Assembly (NCBI GenBank): GCA_016000195.1 | Contig: JAECRO010000007.1 | Coordinates: forward strand, 1 to 64,000 | Direction of reading: 5' to 3' | DNA from: Burkholderiales bacterium | Lineage (GTDB): Bacteria > Pseudomonadota > Gammaproteobacteria > Burkholderiales > Burkholderiaceae_C | DNA: 64,000 nt | Shown: positions 1-8,453 of the stretch, piece after piece | How the letters are laid out: each line of letters opens with the position of its first letter | Position numbering within the stretch: position 1 is the first letter of the stretch | The notes under the pieces: generated by a model | What the model saw: the letters and a program-made list of their open reading frames with translations, nothing else | Database searches by the model: none | What the model was told of the DNA's origin: nothing | Translations under genes and position numbers: made by a program

Positions 1-180
1 TGTTTTTAAGTAATTCTGACCAACTTTTACCCTAACTTCGACAGGCTCCTAGCTTTTTTAAATCCCTTCACGGTTCACAGACTTTCACCCTGGGCAAAAG
101 CGGCTGCCAGCGCGCTGCCGTGTCCATCCAGCCGCAGTGCCCACCTCTTCCAGACCCCTCATCATTTTTCCCCATACGCT

Positions 181-1014
181 TTACGCTGCCCAGACGACCA
201 GGCCGCTCCAGTCCGTGACCAGCACGACGATGCCGAAGGCAATGCGATACCAGGCAAACGGCACGAAGTCGTGGCTGGCGATGTAGCGCAGCAGCCAGCG
301 AATGCACAGCCAGGCACTGAGGAACGAAAACAGCAGCCCGACGCCGAACAGCGGCAGGTCGCTCATCGACAGCAGCGCGCGCTCCTTGTACAGGCTGTAG
401 ACGCCGGCGCCAATCAGGGTCGGAATGGCCAGGTAAAACGAAAAGTCGGTTGCCGCCTTGCGCGACAGACCCAGCAGCATGCCGCCAATGATGGTCGAGC
501 CGCTGCGGCTGGTGCCCGGAATCATGGCCAGGCACTGCACCAGCCCCACCTTGAGCGCATCCATCGTGGTCATCGACTCGACGTTGTGGATGCGAATCAC
601 CGCCGGGTTGCGCTGCTGGCGCTTTTCAGCCCACAAAATGATGAAGCCGCCAATGATGAAGGCGCTGGCCACGACCACCGGCGTGAACAGGTGCGCCTTG
701 ATGGCCTTGCCAAACAGCAGCCCCAGCACGACGGCGGGCAAAAAAGCCACCAGCACATTGAGCGCAAACTGCTGCGCCTGCTTTTCATGGGGCAGGGCAA
801 TCAGGGTGCTGCGGATTTTTTGCCAGTACACCAGGATCACCGCAAAAATGGCGCCGGTCTGGATGGCGATGTCGAACACCTTGGCCTTGTCATCGTCAAA
901 ACCCAGCAGCGCGCCGGCCAGTATCAGGTGGCCGGTCGATGAAATGGGAAGAAATTCGGTCAAGCCCTCCACAATGCCCATGATGACGGCTTTGATCAAC
1001 AGTGCAATATCCAC
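181..1014 (-). CDS. uppP: Undecaprenyl-diphosphatase UppP (BacA family)
   Basis: Integral inner-membrane phosphatase that recycles undecaprenyl diphosphate to the monophosphate carrier for peptidoglycan and other cell-wall polymers. The 277-residue product has the two family signatures: [14 protein letters not shown] (residues 17-30) and PGTSRSGST (166-174), which together form the active site. Hydrophobic stretches cover most of the rest. Length is normal for the family and the start [17 protein letters not shown] is the usual one. It is transcribed alone; the 180 bases downstream to the window edge show no gene. Identification is secure. Confidence 0.96.
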   Translation of the reverse strand: MDIALLIKAVIMGIVEGLTEFLPISSTGHLILAGALLGFDDDKAKVFDIAIQTGAIFAVILVYWQKIRSTLIALPHEKQAQQFALNVLVAFLPAVVLGLLFGKAIKAHLFTPVVVASAFIIGGFIILWAEKRQQRNPAVIRIHNVESMTTMDALKVGLVQCLAMIPGTSRSGSTIIGGMLLGLSRKAATDFSFYLAIPTLIGAGVYSLYKERALLSMSDLPLFGVGLLFSFLSAWLCIRWLLRYIASHDFVPFAWYRIAFGIVVLVTDWSGLVVWAA

Positions 1015-1133
1015 GCTGGCTCCTTCAAAATGGTGCTGATTATCGCTGTTGCGCTTCAGCCAGCCTGAAGGCAGTCCTAAGCGAAAATTCCCGGCTGAGC
1101 GCTGAACCTGAGCGCCGCCAAGCCTGAAACGCC

Positions 1134-1728
1134 ATGACCCAACCCCCTTTTATCGACACGCCCAAAACCGCCTTCCCGCCCGAATCCTTGCGTTCTGGCT
1201 CGGTGACGGGCTGGCGCCGGGCTGGCCCACGAAAAACCGCAATGAACGCTGGTTTCAAAGGCGGTGCCGCGCTCGACCCGCAAATCGAGGCCAGATTCGG
1301 CCCGGCGGTGCGGCTTGCCGTGCAAGGCGGGCTGCACGACCGGGAAGCCGGGCTTCACAGCCGTCTGGCGCTGGCGATATTGCTCGACCAGTTCACCCGC
1401 AATGTGTTTCGCGGCAGCACCCAGGCTTTCGGCGGCAATGCGCGCGCAGCAGCTGACGCTGCAAACGCTGGCCCGCCAGCAAGACCTGCAAGTTGCCGTG
1501 GGTCGGCCGCGTGTTCATGTACATGCCGAAGATGCCGCATTGCAGGAAAAATGCGTGGCCTGCTTTTCGCAGCTGGTGGCTGACGCGCCCGCCGCCCTGA
1601 AGCCGCAACTGCAGGGCAACCTCGACTTTGCTCGGCTGACCTCGACGACCTGGATGCCGCGCTCCTCCAGCAAGTGGCTCAGCCCGGCGCCTTCCACGCC
1701 GGCGCGGTGCAGCACGCCAAAGCGCTGA
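1134..1728 (+). pseudogene. DUF924 family gene broken by frameshifts
   Basis: Family resemblance is spread over three reading frames. A stretch ILAFWLGDGLAP then NRNERWF lies in one frame around 1186-1254. It continues as FKGGAALDPQIEARFG and LALAILLDQFTRNVFRGS in the 1134 frame. It then moves to a third frame for ALQEKCVACFSQLVADAPAAL around 1536-1600. Together these follow the order of the DUF924 (YPO3671-like, TPR-fold) family, whose hallmarks are FWFG...NxRWF and LLDQFPRNxFRG. The conserved C-terminal FPHRN motif was not found. At least two frameshifts and a lost tail make it non-functional. Boundaries are approximate. Confidence 0.8.
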
Positions 1729-1781
1729 GCCCAACGCAGAAGATGCTTGTAGCCGGCAGGGTTTGTTGCGACCGCGAGAAA

Positions 1782-2249
1782 TTAACGGCGGCCATCATGC
1801 CACTGGTTGCCTTCATGGCCGCCGCGGCCATCGCGCTGGTAATACACAGGTGCATAGCCGGGGCCGTATCCATTCTGCCGACCCTGCTCATAGTTGCCGC
1901 GGTGGCGCCAGTGGTGGCCATAAGGACGTTCGTAATAAACAGGTTGTGGCGCCAGGTACACGGGTGATGGCCTCACGAACACCGGACGCGGCTGGTAATA
2001 GACAGGCGCGGGTTGCACGTACACGGGCTGCGGCTGTATATAGACTGGCTGTGGCTGAACGTAAACGGGCTGCTGATAGACACCCGCATTGCCCACATTC
2101 ACCACCGCGCCGGGTGTACCCACACCGACCGACCAATACACATTGTCCCGTGCCTGGGCGCTGCCCGCAAAACCCATGGCAGCCACCGCCAGCGTCGCCA
2201 TGGCACCGGCCACGACGACAGAACGGCTGGATTTAATGATTGTGTTCAT
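1782..2249 (-). CDS. Exported Pro/Tyr/Val/Gln-repeat protein
   Basis: A 155-residue protein of unknown function. Residues 1-33 form a typical Sec signal peptide ending ...GFAGSAQA. The mature part contains about eight imperfect copies of a PVYVQPQ heptad (residues roughly 58-115), then a His/Arg/Gly-rich tail (GHHWRHRG, RDGRGGHEG). Such low-complexity YQP proteins are common periplasmic or envelope proteins in Burkholderiales and have no assigned activity. A ribosome-binding sequence (AGGAGAA) lies just before the ATG. It is a single gene divergent from glnS. Confidence 0.75.
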   Translation of the reverse strand: MNTIIKSSRSVVVAGAMATLAVAAMGFAGSAQARDNVYWSVGVGTPGAVVNVGNAGVYQQPVYVQPQPVYIQPQPVYVQPAPVYYQPRPVFVRPSPVYLAPQPVYYERPYGHHWRHRGNYEQGRQNGYGPGYAPVYYQRDGRGGHEGNQWHDGRR

Positions 2250-2384
2250 ACATTTCTCCTAAAGAAAGGGCACGGAATGCCCATGTGTTTATTAAACGCG
2301 CCAAAGCGCAAGCCGCCTACCGCATGCACCGTTAAGAGAGTTGCCAAACGTAACCCACCGCAAACTACCCCCTAGAATCAAGCG

Positions 2385-4280
2385 ATGACCTCTCCAGCTC
2401 CCTCCATAGCCGCTCCCACTGCCCCTGTCGCCGCCGACAAGGAAGCCCACAAGCCCAGCAATTTCCTGCGCCAGATCATCGAAAAAGACCTGGCCGAAGG
2501 CACTTACGCCAGCCGCCGCTGGGGTGGCAGTCCGGGCGACGCCGCCCACCATGCCGCCGGCCAGCCCGATGCGGCCAAGGTGCGCATGCGCTTTCCGCCC
2601 GAGCCCAACGGCTACCTGCATGTCGGCCACGCCAAAAGCATCTGCCTGAACTTTGGCCTGGCGCGCGACTACGGCGGCGTGTGCCACCTGCGCTTTGACG
2701 ACACCAATCCCGAAAAAGAAGACACCGAATACGTGGACAGCATCAAGGATGCCGTGCAGTGGCTGGGCTTTGACTGGCACAACCACGGCGAAACCAACCT
2801 CTACCAGGCCAGCGACTACTTTGATTTCATGTACCGCGCCGCCGAATACCTGATCGAAGCCGGCCACGCCTACGTCGATGAGCAAAGCGCCGAGGAAATG
2901 CGCCAGAACCGGGGCGACTTCGGCCACCCCGGCGCCGACAGCCCGTTCCGCAGCCGCACCCCGGCCGAAAACCTCGCCCGTTTCCGCGAAATGCGCGACG
3001 GGCAACTGCCAGATGGCGCCGCCGTGCTGCGCGCCAAAATCGACATGGCCAGCCCCAACATCAACCTGCGCGACCCGGCCATCTACCGCATCCGCCGCGC
3101 CCACCACCACAACACCGGCGACAAATGGTGCATCTACCCGATGTACACCTACGCGCACCCGATTGAAGACGCACTGGAGCAGATCACCCACAGCATCTGC
3201 ACGCTCGAATTCGAGGACCAGCGCCCGTTCTACGACTGGCTGCTCGACCGCCTGGCTGAACAGACGACATTGCCCGATGGGCAAGTGGTGGGCGGCCTGA
3301 TTGCCACGCCGCACCCGCGCCAGTACGAATTTGCCCGCCTCAACCTGACCTACGTGCTGACCAGCAAGCGCAAGCTGGCGCAACTGGTGAATGAAAACCG
3401 CGTCAGCGGCTGGGACGACCCGCGCATGCCCACCATCGTCGGACTGCGCCGGCGCGGCTACACGCCGGAAAGTCTGCAACTGTTCGCCGAACGCATCGGC
3501 GTGACCAAGAGCGACAGCTGGATCGACTACAGCACCTTGGAGGGCTGCCTGCGTGAAACCCTGGACGGCAGCGCGCCCCGCGCCATGGCCGTGCTCGACC
3601 CGGTCAAGCTCGTGCTGACCAACTGGGACGAAGTGATGGGCGCCGGCACGCTCGACGATTGCAGCGCGCCGATTCACCCGCACCACCCGGAACTGGGCAA
3701 GCGCGAATTCAAGATCGGCAAGGAAGTCTGGATTGACCGCAGCGACTACGAAGAAACCCCGCCCAAGGGCTTTTTCCGCCTGTTCCCGCCGCATGTGAAC
3801 GCCAGCAAGCAGGCCATGGCCGGCAGCAAGGTGCGCCTGAAATACGGCCACGTCATCGAATGCACCGGCGCGGTCAAGGACGCCGACGGCAAGGTCATCG
3901 AAGTCCACGCCACCTTGATTCCGGACACCAAGAGCGGCACGCCGGGCGCGGATTCGGTCAAGGTCAAGGGCGTGATCACCTGGGTCGGCGTGAACGATGC
4001 GGTGCCGGCGGAAGTGCGGCTGTATGAGCGACTGTTCAGGGAAGCGCAGCCCGAAGGCGGCGGCGTGGACTTCCTGACGAACCTGAATGCCGACAGCCTG
4101 AAAGTGATGACCGCCTACGTCGAGCCGTCACTGGCTGGCGGCGGCGCGATTGAAGCCAAGGCCGATGACAAGTTCCAGTTTGAGCGGCATGGGTATTTTG
4201 TGGCGGACCGGGTGGACCATGCGGCGGGGAAGCCGGTGTTTAATTTGGCGGTGGGGTTGAAGGATAGCTGGGGAAAGTGA
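2385..4280 (+). CDS. glnS: Glutamine--tRNA ligase
   Basis: Class I aminoacyl-tRNA synthetase charging tRNA-Gln in the cytoplasm. The 631-residue protein carries the HIGH-type motif PPEPNGYLHVGHAKS (71-85), FDDTNPEKE for ATP/tRNA binding, and a KMSKS-type loop LTSKRKL near residue 327. The C-terminal beta-barrel anticodon-binding region follows. It is longer than the E. coli enzyme because of an Ala/Pro-rich N-terminal extension and a small insertion around residues 46-66. The stop codon overlaps the next ATG (TGATG), so the foreign-looking cassette downstream may be translated from glnS message. No clear Shine-Dalgarno precedes the ATG. Confidence 0.97.
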   Translation: MTSPAPSIAAPTAPVAADKEAHKPSNFLRQIIEKDLAEGTYASRRWGGSPGDAAHHAAGQPDAAKVRMRFPPEPNGYLHVGHAKSICLNFGLARDYGGVCHLRFDDTNPEKEDTEYVDSIKDAVQWLGFDWHNHGETNLYQASDYFDFMYRAAEYLIEAGHAYVDEQSAEEMRQNRGDFGHPGADSPFRSRTPAENLARFREMRDGQLPDGAAVLRAKIDMASPNINLRDPAIYRIRRAHHHNTGDKWCIYPMYTYAHPIEDALEQITHSICTLEFEDQRPFYDWLLDRLAEQTTLPDGQVVGGLIATPHPRQYEFARLNLTYVLTSKRKLAQLVNENRVSGWDDPRMPTIVGLRRRGYTPESLQLFAERIGVTKSDSWIDYSTLEGCLRETLDGSAPRAMAVLDPVKLVLTNWDEVMGAGTLDDCSAPIHPHHPELGKREFKIGKEVWIDRSDYEETPPKGFFRLFPPHVNASKQAMAGSKVRLKYGHVIECTGAVKDADGKVIEVHATLIPDTKSGTPGADSVKVKGVITWVGVNDAVPAEVRLYERLFREAQPEGGGVDFLTNLNADSLKVMTAYVEPSLAGGGAIEAKADDKFQFERHGYFVADRVDHAAGKPVFNLAVGLKDSWGK

Positions 4281-5209
4281 TGGCAGATATTAAGAAAGAT
4301 AATATCTTGAAAAAAGATGTAGAAATCAGTACATTGAATGATCAACTTTTTCATGAAACCCCCAATACCGAAACAGAATGGCATGGAACTTCATCAACAG
4401 GAAAGCAATGGACTGTTTATTGTGGATCTTCCGAGGAGGTATTAAAAAAATTACCTGACTCAAGCATTCATTGCATCGTAACTTCGCCACCTTATTTTTG
4501 GCTTCGCGATTACGGGATGAATGGACAAATTGGACTTGAAGAATCAGTTAAAGACTATGTTGACGCCTTAAGCAATGTAATGGCAGAGGCATATCGGGTT
4601 TTGCGTAAAGACGGTGTACTTTTTCTGAATTTAGGAGATACATACTATTCAGGTAAAGGCAAGTCGCACGGCACCGATCGTAAAAGTGGAAAACGACGCT
4701 TTGGTTTACGTGCTGTAGATAAAAGTGGTGGACTAGGAATTGGGCTTCAACGCAAATCAATAATTGGAATACCGTGGCGCGTCGCTATTGAAATGTCAAG
4801 CAAAGGCTGGATTCTTAGGAGTCCTATCATTTGGCATCGTGAAAATTGTCTCCCAGAATCAGTTGCGGACCGCCCCAGCAGAAGTTATGAGAATCTTTTT
4901 ATGTTTGCTAAAGATAGAAAATACTTCTTCAACAAGCAACCACTTATTGATAAAAAAGTTGAAGAAGATATGTGGACAATTGCATCTAGACCAAAAACAC
5001 GTAGCGGTCTAGACACAGCACCCTTTCCAGATGAACTTGTTGCAAGATGCTTAGAAATAGGTTGCCCTCCAGAAGGGATAGTTCTTGATCCATTTCTGGG
5101 TAGTGGCACAACGGCTAGAGTAGCAGTAACGATGGGTTACTCAACAGTTGGTATCGACCTAAATCCTGAGTTCTGTCTTTACTCAGTCAGCAATCTCAGA
5201 AAGTTATAA
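4280..5209 (+). CDS. Beta-class DNA methyltransferase (N4-C or N6-A)
   Basis: A 309-residue site-specific DNA methyltransferase. The catalytic motif IV TSPPYFWLRDYG is near the N-terminus (68-79). The AdoMet-binding motif DPFLGSGTT is near the C-terminus (270-278), followed by GYSTVGIDLNPEF. This order is that of beta-class enzymes, which methylate the N4 of cytosine or N6 of adenine; SPPY does not settle which. The ATG overlaps the glnS TGA by one base (an in-frame GTG lies three bases upstream). Base composition changes abruptly to AT-rich here, as do codon choices (AAA, ATT, TTA), indicating horizontal acquisition. It is followed after two bases by the ATPase gene. It probably protects host DNA from the partner nuclease (inference). 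Confidence 0.9.
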   Translation: MADIKKDNILKKDVEISTLNDQLFHETPNTETEWHGTSSTGKQWTVYCGSSEEVLKKLPDSSIHCIVTSPPYFWLRDYGMNGQIGLEESVKDYVDALSNVMAEAYRVLRKDGVLFLNLGDTYYSGKGKSHGTDRKSGKRRFGLRAVDKSGGLGIGLQRKSIIGIPWRVAIEMSSKGWILRSPIIWHRENCLPESVADRPSRSYENLFMFAKDRKYFFNKQPLIDKKVEEDMWTIASRPKTRSGLDTAPFPDELVARCLEIGCPPEGIVLDPFLGSGTTARVAVTMGYSTVGIDLNPEFCLYSVSNLRKL

Positions 5210-5211
5210 AT

Positions 5212-7074
5212 ATGTATTTCACACCTTTCCAAATTGTCAATTCCATTCATGCATTGAGGGATATTCATCCATTTTATGGAATAACATTTCTAGCATGCAA
5301 AAAAGATGGCTTACCAGTCGGAAGTACCATTGTGTTCCCACTTGATGCAAAAACAGATAAGTTTCTTCAAACATACCATCATCTCAACCCACGATCAAGT
5401 GCATTTTTTCAGCCATTCAAGTCTAGCGACAGATCAAAAAAATGGGTTAAATCAGACTATTCAGCCAAAGGTCTTCAAGCAATAAATACCCAAACATTTG
5501 CACCAGCATTTATTCACGAAAGTGGATCAAGGGTGTGGGGCTGGGATTCAAATTACATCGAAATTCTAAGCAAAAAATTATTAAAAAAAGAAAAAATACC
5601 CGCCTTTGATTTAGCTGTTTGGCTTTACCGGAATCATGACTGGCCAATTGACACAAAAAAATCAGAAGTAATAGAAAAATTTATTTCAGATTTCAACTTA
5701 ACGCACAAAGAATTTGAATTTTTATTCAAAGATAATCTTTCCAACAACAACATCAACAACCTCGTTCAAGACTCTAAAGTAGATTGGAACGATTTAAGCT
5801 CGCTTCTCCCCTCCCCTCCAGATGCAGAACCAGATGGAGGAGGGACTCTTACATATCTAGAAACTAGAGGAATTGGACCTGCCGATATTTTTAAAATATA
5901 TCCAGCAAAAAGACTAACAATAATAACTGGAGACAACGGACTAGGAAAATCATTTTTACTGGAAACAGCATGGCTAGCATTAACAGGAAAATGGGCAGAC
6001 AAACCAATACACCCCAGAAGAGATTCAAAATATTCAAAATATAATAATGGTGAAATAATTTTTGAAATTGAAGGTGAGCGCTCGAAAGCCCAACGAAGAA
6101 CTACAACTTATGACTGGAAAAATCTTTCATGGCATTCACCCGACAAAAGACCAACCATGGCAGGTCTTACAATTTATGCTCGGGTTGATGGATCATTTGC
6201 AATCTGGGATCCAGCACGCGCGAACTCTAATTCAAAAACAACCGTTTTCACCAAAACTGAAACATGGGATGGACTACCAGGTCAAATTGAAGGTTTAATT
6301 AGAGACTGGGTGCGATGGCAAAATAATCCTGCAGGCGGCCAATTCAATAACTTTAAAGAAGTATTGGATATGCTTTCCCCCTCTGACTTAGGAAAACTAA
6401 CACCCGGCACAAGTATCAGAATACCAGATGACCCTAGAGAAATTCCAACACTCAAACATCCATATGGTGAAATCCCTATCACGCATGAGTCAGCTGGTGT
6501 ACGTAGAGTTATCACATTAGCTTATTTATTAGTATGGTCTTGGCATGAGCACCTTATAGCTGCCGAACTATCAAATACAGATGCACAACGAAAAATGGTT
6601 GTTCTAATTGATGAGATAGAAGCTCATCTCCACCCTCGATGGCAACGTACTCTGCTACCTGCTCTATTAAGAGTACGAGAGGTGCTATCACCATCATTGG
6701 ATGTACAGTACATAGTCGCGACTCACTCACCATTAGTTATGGCATCATCCGAAGCCATCTTCGAAGACCAAGAGGACAAGCTTTTTCATCTAGACATGCA
6801 AAAATCCGGTGAAATTGCACTCAAAGAAATACCTTTTATCAAATATGGTGACGTATCTGCATGGCTAACGTCTCCAGTATTTGAATTACGTCATGCTCGA
6901 TCAAGTGAAGCCGAAGCTGCGATTGAGGCAGCAAAATCACTTCAACTTGCAGAGAACATTAATAAATTGGCCGTTGAAAACGTTAATGCAAATTTGATTA
7001 AATACCTTGCCGCGGATGATAGGTTTTGGCCAAGATGGGTTAGCTTTGCTGAAAGATTTGGAGTAATTTCTTGA
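5212..7074 (+). CDS. AAA/ABC-type ATPase of a defence cassette (PtuA-like)
   Basis: A 620-residue cytosolic ATPase. Residues 1-215 form an N-terminal region I do not recognise, with an aromatic-rich segment FDLAVWLYRNHDWP at 132-145. The C-terminal part is an SMC/OLD/PtuA-like ATP-binding domain: Walker A GDNGLGKS (240-247), signature-like HESAGVRR (425-432), Walker B VVLIDEIEAHLHP (463-475) and ATHSPLVMAS (503-512). The two halves of the nucleotide site are separated by about 215 residues. It starts two bases after the methyltransferase, and its TGA overlaps the TTG start of the HNH gene. The pairing with HNH resembles Septu (PtuA/PtuB), where the ATPase complexes with and regulates the nuclease. 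AT-rich throughout. Confidence 0.85.
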   Translation: MYFTPFQIVNSIHALRDIHPFYGITFLACKKDGLPVGSTIVFPLDAKTDKFLQTYHHLNPRSSAFFQPFKSSDRSKKWVKSDYSAKGLQAINTQTFAPAFIHESGSRVWGWDSNYIEILSKKLLKKEKIPAFDLAVWLYRNHDWPIDTKKSEVIEKFISDFNLTHKEFEFLFKDNLSNNNINNLVQDSKVDWNDLSSLLPSPPDAEPDGGGTLTYLETRGIGPADIFKIYPAKRLTIITGDNGLGKSFLLETAWLALTGKWADKPIHPRRDSKYSKYNNGEIIFEIEGERSKAQRRTTTYDWKNLSWHSPDKRPTMAGLTIYARVDGSFAIWDPARANSNSKTTVFTKTETWDGLPGQIEGLIRDWVRWQNNPAGGQFNNFKEVLDMLSPSDLGKLTPGTSIRIPDDPREIPTLKHPYGEIPITHESAGVRRVITLAYLLVWSWHEHLIAAELSNTDAQRKMVVLIDEIEAHLHPRWQRTLLPALLRVREVLSPSLDVQYIVATHSPLVMASSEAIFEDQEDKLFHLDMQKSGEIALKEIPFIKYGDVSAWLTSPVFELRHARSSEAEAAIEAAKSLQLAENINKLAVENVNANLIKYLAADDRFWPRWVSFAERFGVIS

Positions 7075-7697
7075 TTCCAATAACACCTCAACCAGAACCT
7101 ATTGGATTTAACGCCAGTGTTCGCTTACCAGGCTCTAAATTTTTAGCAAAGACACCCCATCCATCTGCAAAAGAATTTCAAACCAACAACTACTGGAAGA
7201 ATTCAATTAATGATTTATATTTATCTTATAAAAAAATTTGCGCTTATAGTTCCGCCCCAATATGGCATACAGGCTCTGCAACAGTTGATCATTACTTAGC
7301 TAAATCAGTTAGGCCTGATTTAGCTTACGAGTGGAACAACTTTCGATTAGCAAGATTTAAATTAAATTACAACAAAGACATAAATGAGAAAGTTATTGAT
7401 CCATTTACCATTGAAGATGGATGGTTCCAAATTGACTTCCCAAGCTGTCTGATAAAGCCAGGCACAGGATTAAGTGATGCGGTTCATAAATCAGTAGTTG
7501 ATTCGATAAGAATTTTAAAACTGAACGATGATGATGAACTTGTTCAGGAACGTGCCACCAGAATGACAGAGTTCGCCGAAGGCGAAATACTTTTATCTTG
7601 GCTAGAAAAATATTACCCTCTACTAGCAAAAGAAATAGTAAGACAAGGAATACAAAATAACGCCAACAGCATATTTAAAACTCGATCTATCACATAA
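7071..7697 (+). CDS. HNH-type nuclease, PtuB-like
   Basis: A 208-residue protein. The central segment KKICAYSS (54-61), TVDHYLAKS (71-79), AYEWNNFRLA (85-94) and LNYNKDINEKVIDPF (98-112) follows the HNH beta-beta-alpha-metal layout seen in PtuB and related nucleases. His74 is the likely general base and Asn89/90 the structural residue. The usual CxxC zinc pair is reduced to CAYS, so the zinc knuckle may be absent. Translation most likely starts at TTG 7071, overlapping the ATPase stop by four bases (TTGA); no better start is nearby. It is the last AT-rich gene, and composition returns to GC-rich within 40 bases after it. Presumed effector of the cassette. Confidence 0.78.
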   Translation: MIPITPQPEPIGFNASVRLPGSKFLAKTPHPSAKEFQTNNYWKNSINDLYLSYKKICAYSSAPIWHTGSATVDHYLAKSVRPDLAYEWNNFRLARFKLNYNKDINEKVIDPFTIEDGWFQIDFPSCLIKPGTGLSDAVHKSVVDSIRILKLNDDDELVQERATRMTEFAEGEILLSWLEKYYPLLAKEIVRQGIQNNANSIFKTRSIT

Positions 7698-7736
7698 AAT
7701 TTGACTCATAATTTATCTAAACAATAAATCATTTAA

Positions 7737-8453
7737 ATGGCCAAGTTCCTAAACACCAGCGCAACCAACTATTTCCTTGAAGAGCTGATCAAGGGCGCTG
7801 CAGACCGATTAATCCTGATCAGCCCCTTCCTCAAGCTCAACGACCGGATGAAGGAATTGCTGGCGGACAAGAACCGGCTGAAGATCGACGTTCGCATTGT
7901 TTATGGCAAAAGCGAGTTGCAGCCGCAGGAAACCGAATGGCTGAGCGGCCTGACGTATATCCGAACCAGCTTTTGCAAGAACCTGCATGCCAAGTGCTAC
8001 ATGAACGAGAACATGTGCATCGTCACCAGCCTGAACCTGTACGAGTTCAGCCAGGTGAACAACAACGAAATGGGCATCCTCATCCTGCGCGACGAAGATG
8101 GCCAGCTTTACAAAGACGCCTACGAGGAAGCCCAGCGCATCATCCGCATCAGCGACGAGATTCGCATTTCGCTCGAACGCGTGGCCATCGAGGCCGAAAC
8201 GCCCAGCCGCAACGACGACCGGGCGGCAGAAGCACCGAATCCGGAAGGCAAGCTGGCTTCCTCGAAAATCGCGCAAAAGCTGGGTTTGAAAACCGGGCTG
8301 TTTCTGGAACGCGCCGCCCAGCAGGGTTATCTGGCGTTTGACAACGGCCAGTTTTTCCTGAGCCCCAAGGGCGAAAAGGTCGGCGTGGAGTTCGTCGCCA
8401 AGTCGCGTTTCGGCCCCTACTTCCTGTGGCCGCAGGATTTTTACCTGCTCTGA
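7737..8453 (+). CDS. Phospholipase D-fold protein (single HxK motif)
   Basis: A 238-residue protein with one PLD-type active-site motif: H84-A-K86 (LHAKCYM), with Glu91 where the family usually has Asp, then TSLN (97-100) in the GSxN position. Single-motif PLD proteins act as dimers and include nucleases of the Nuc/BfiI type, so DNA or RNA cleavage is plausible. Residues about 150-238 form a C-terminal region with a helix-turn-helix-like GKLASSKIAQKLGLKTGLFLERA. Composition is GC-rich, unlike the preceding cassette. Its TGA overlaps the ATG of the zeta-like gene, so the two are probably co-translated. The substrate is unknown. Confidence 0.78.
   Translation: MAKFLNTSATNYFLEELIKGAADRLILISPFLKLNDRMKELLADKNRLKIDVRIVYGKSELQPQETEWLSGLTYIRTSFCKNLHAKCYMNENMCIVTSLNLYEFSQVNNNEMGILILRDEDGQLYKDAYEEAQRIIRISDEIRISLERVAIEAETPSRNDDRAAEAPNPEGKLASSKIAQKLGLKTGLFLERAAQQGYLAFDNGQFFLSPKGEKVGVEFVAKSRFGPYFLWPQDFYLL

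Noticed and set aside
2292-3908. Long minus-strand open frame (538 codons) antisense to glnS
   Set aside because: Ala/Val/Gly/His-rich shadow produced by high GC at third positions; glnS on the plus strand is a textbook match.
4280-7697. Interpretation of the AT-rich cassette as part of a retron or BREX locus
   Set aside because: No reverse transcriptase, msr/msd-like inverted repeat, PglZ or BrxC-type gene is present; only methyltransferase, ATPase and HNH.
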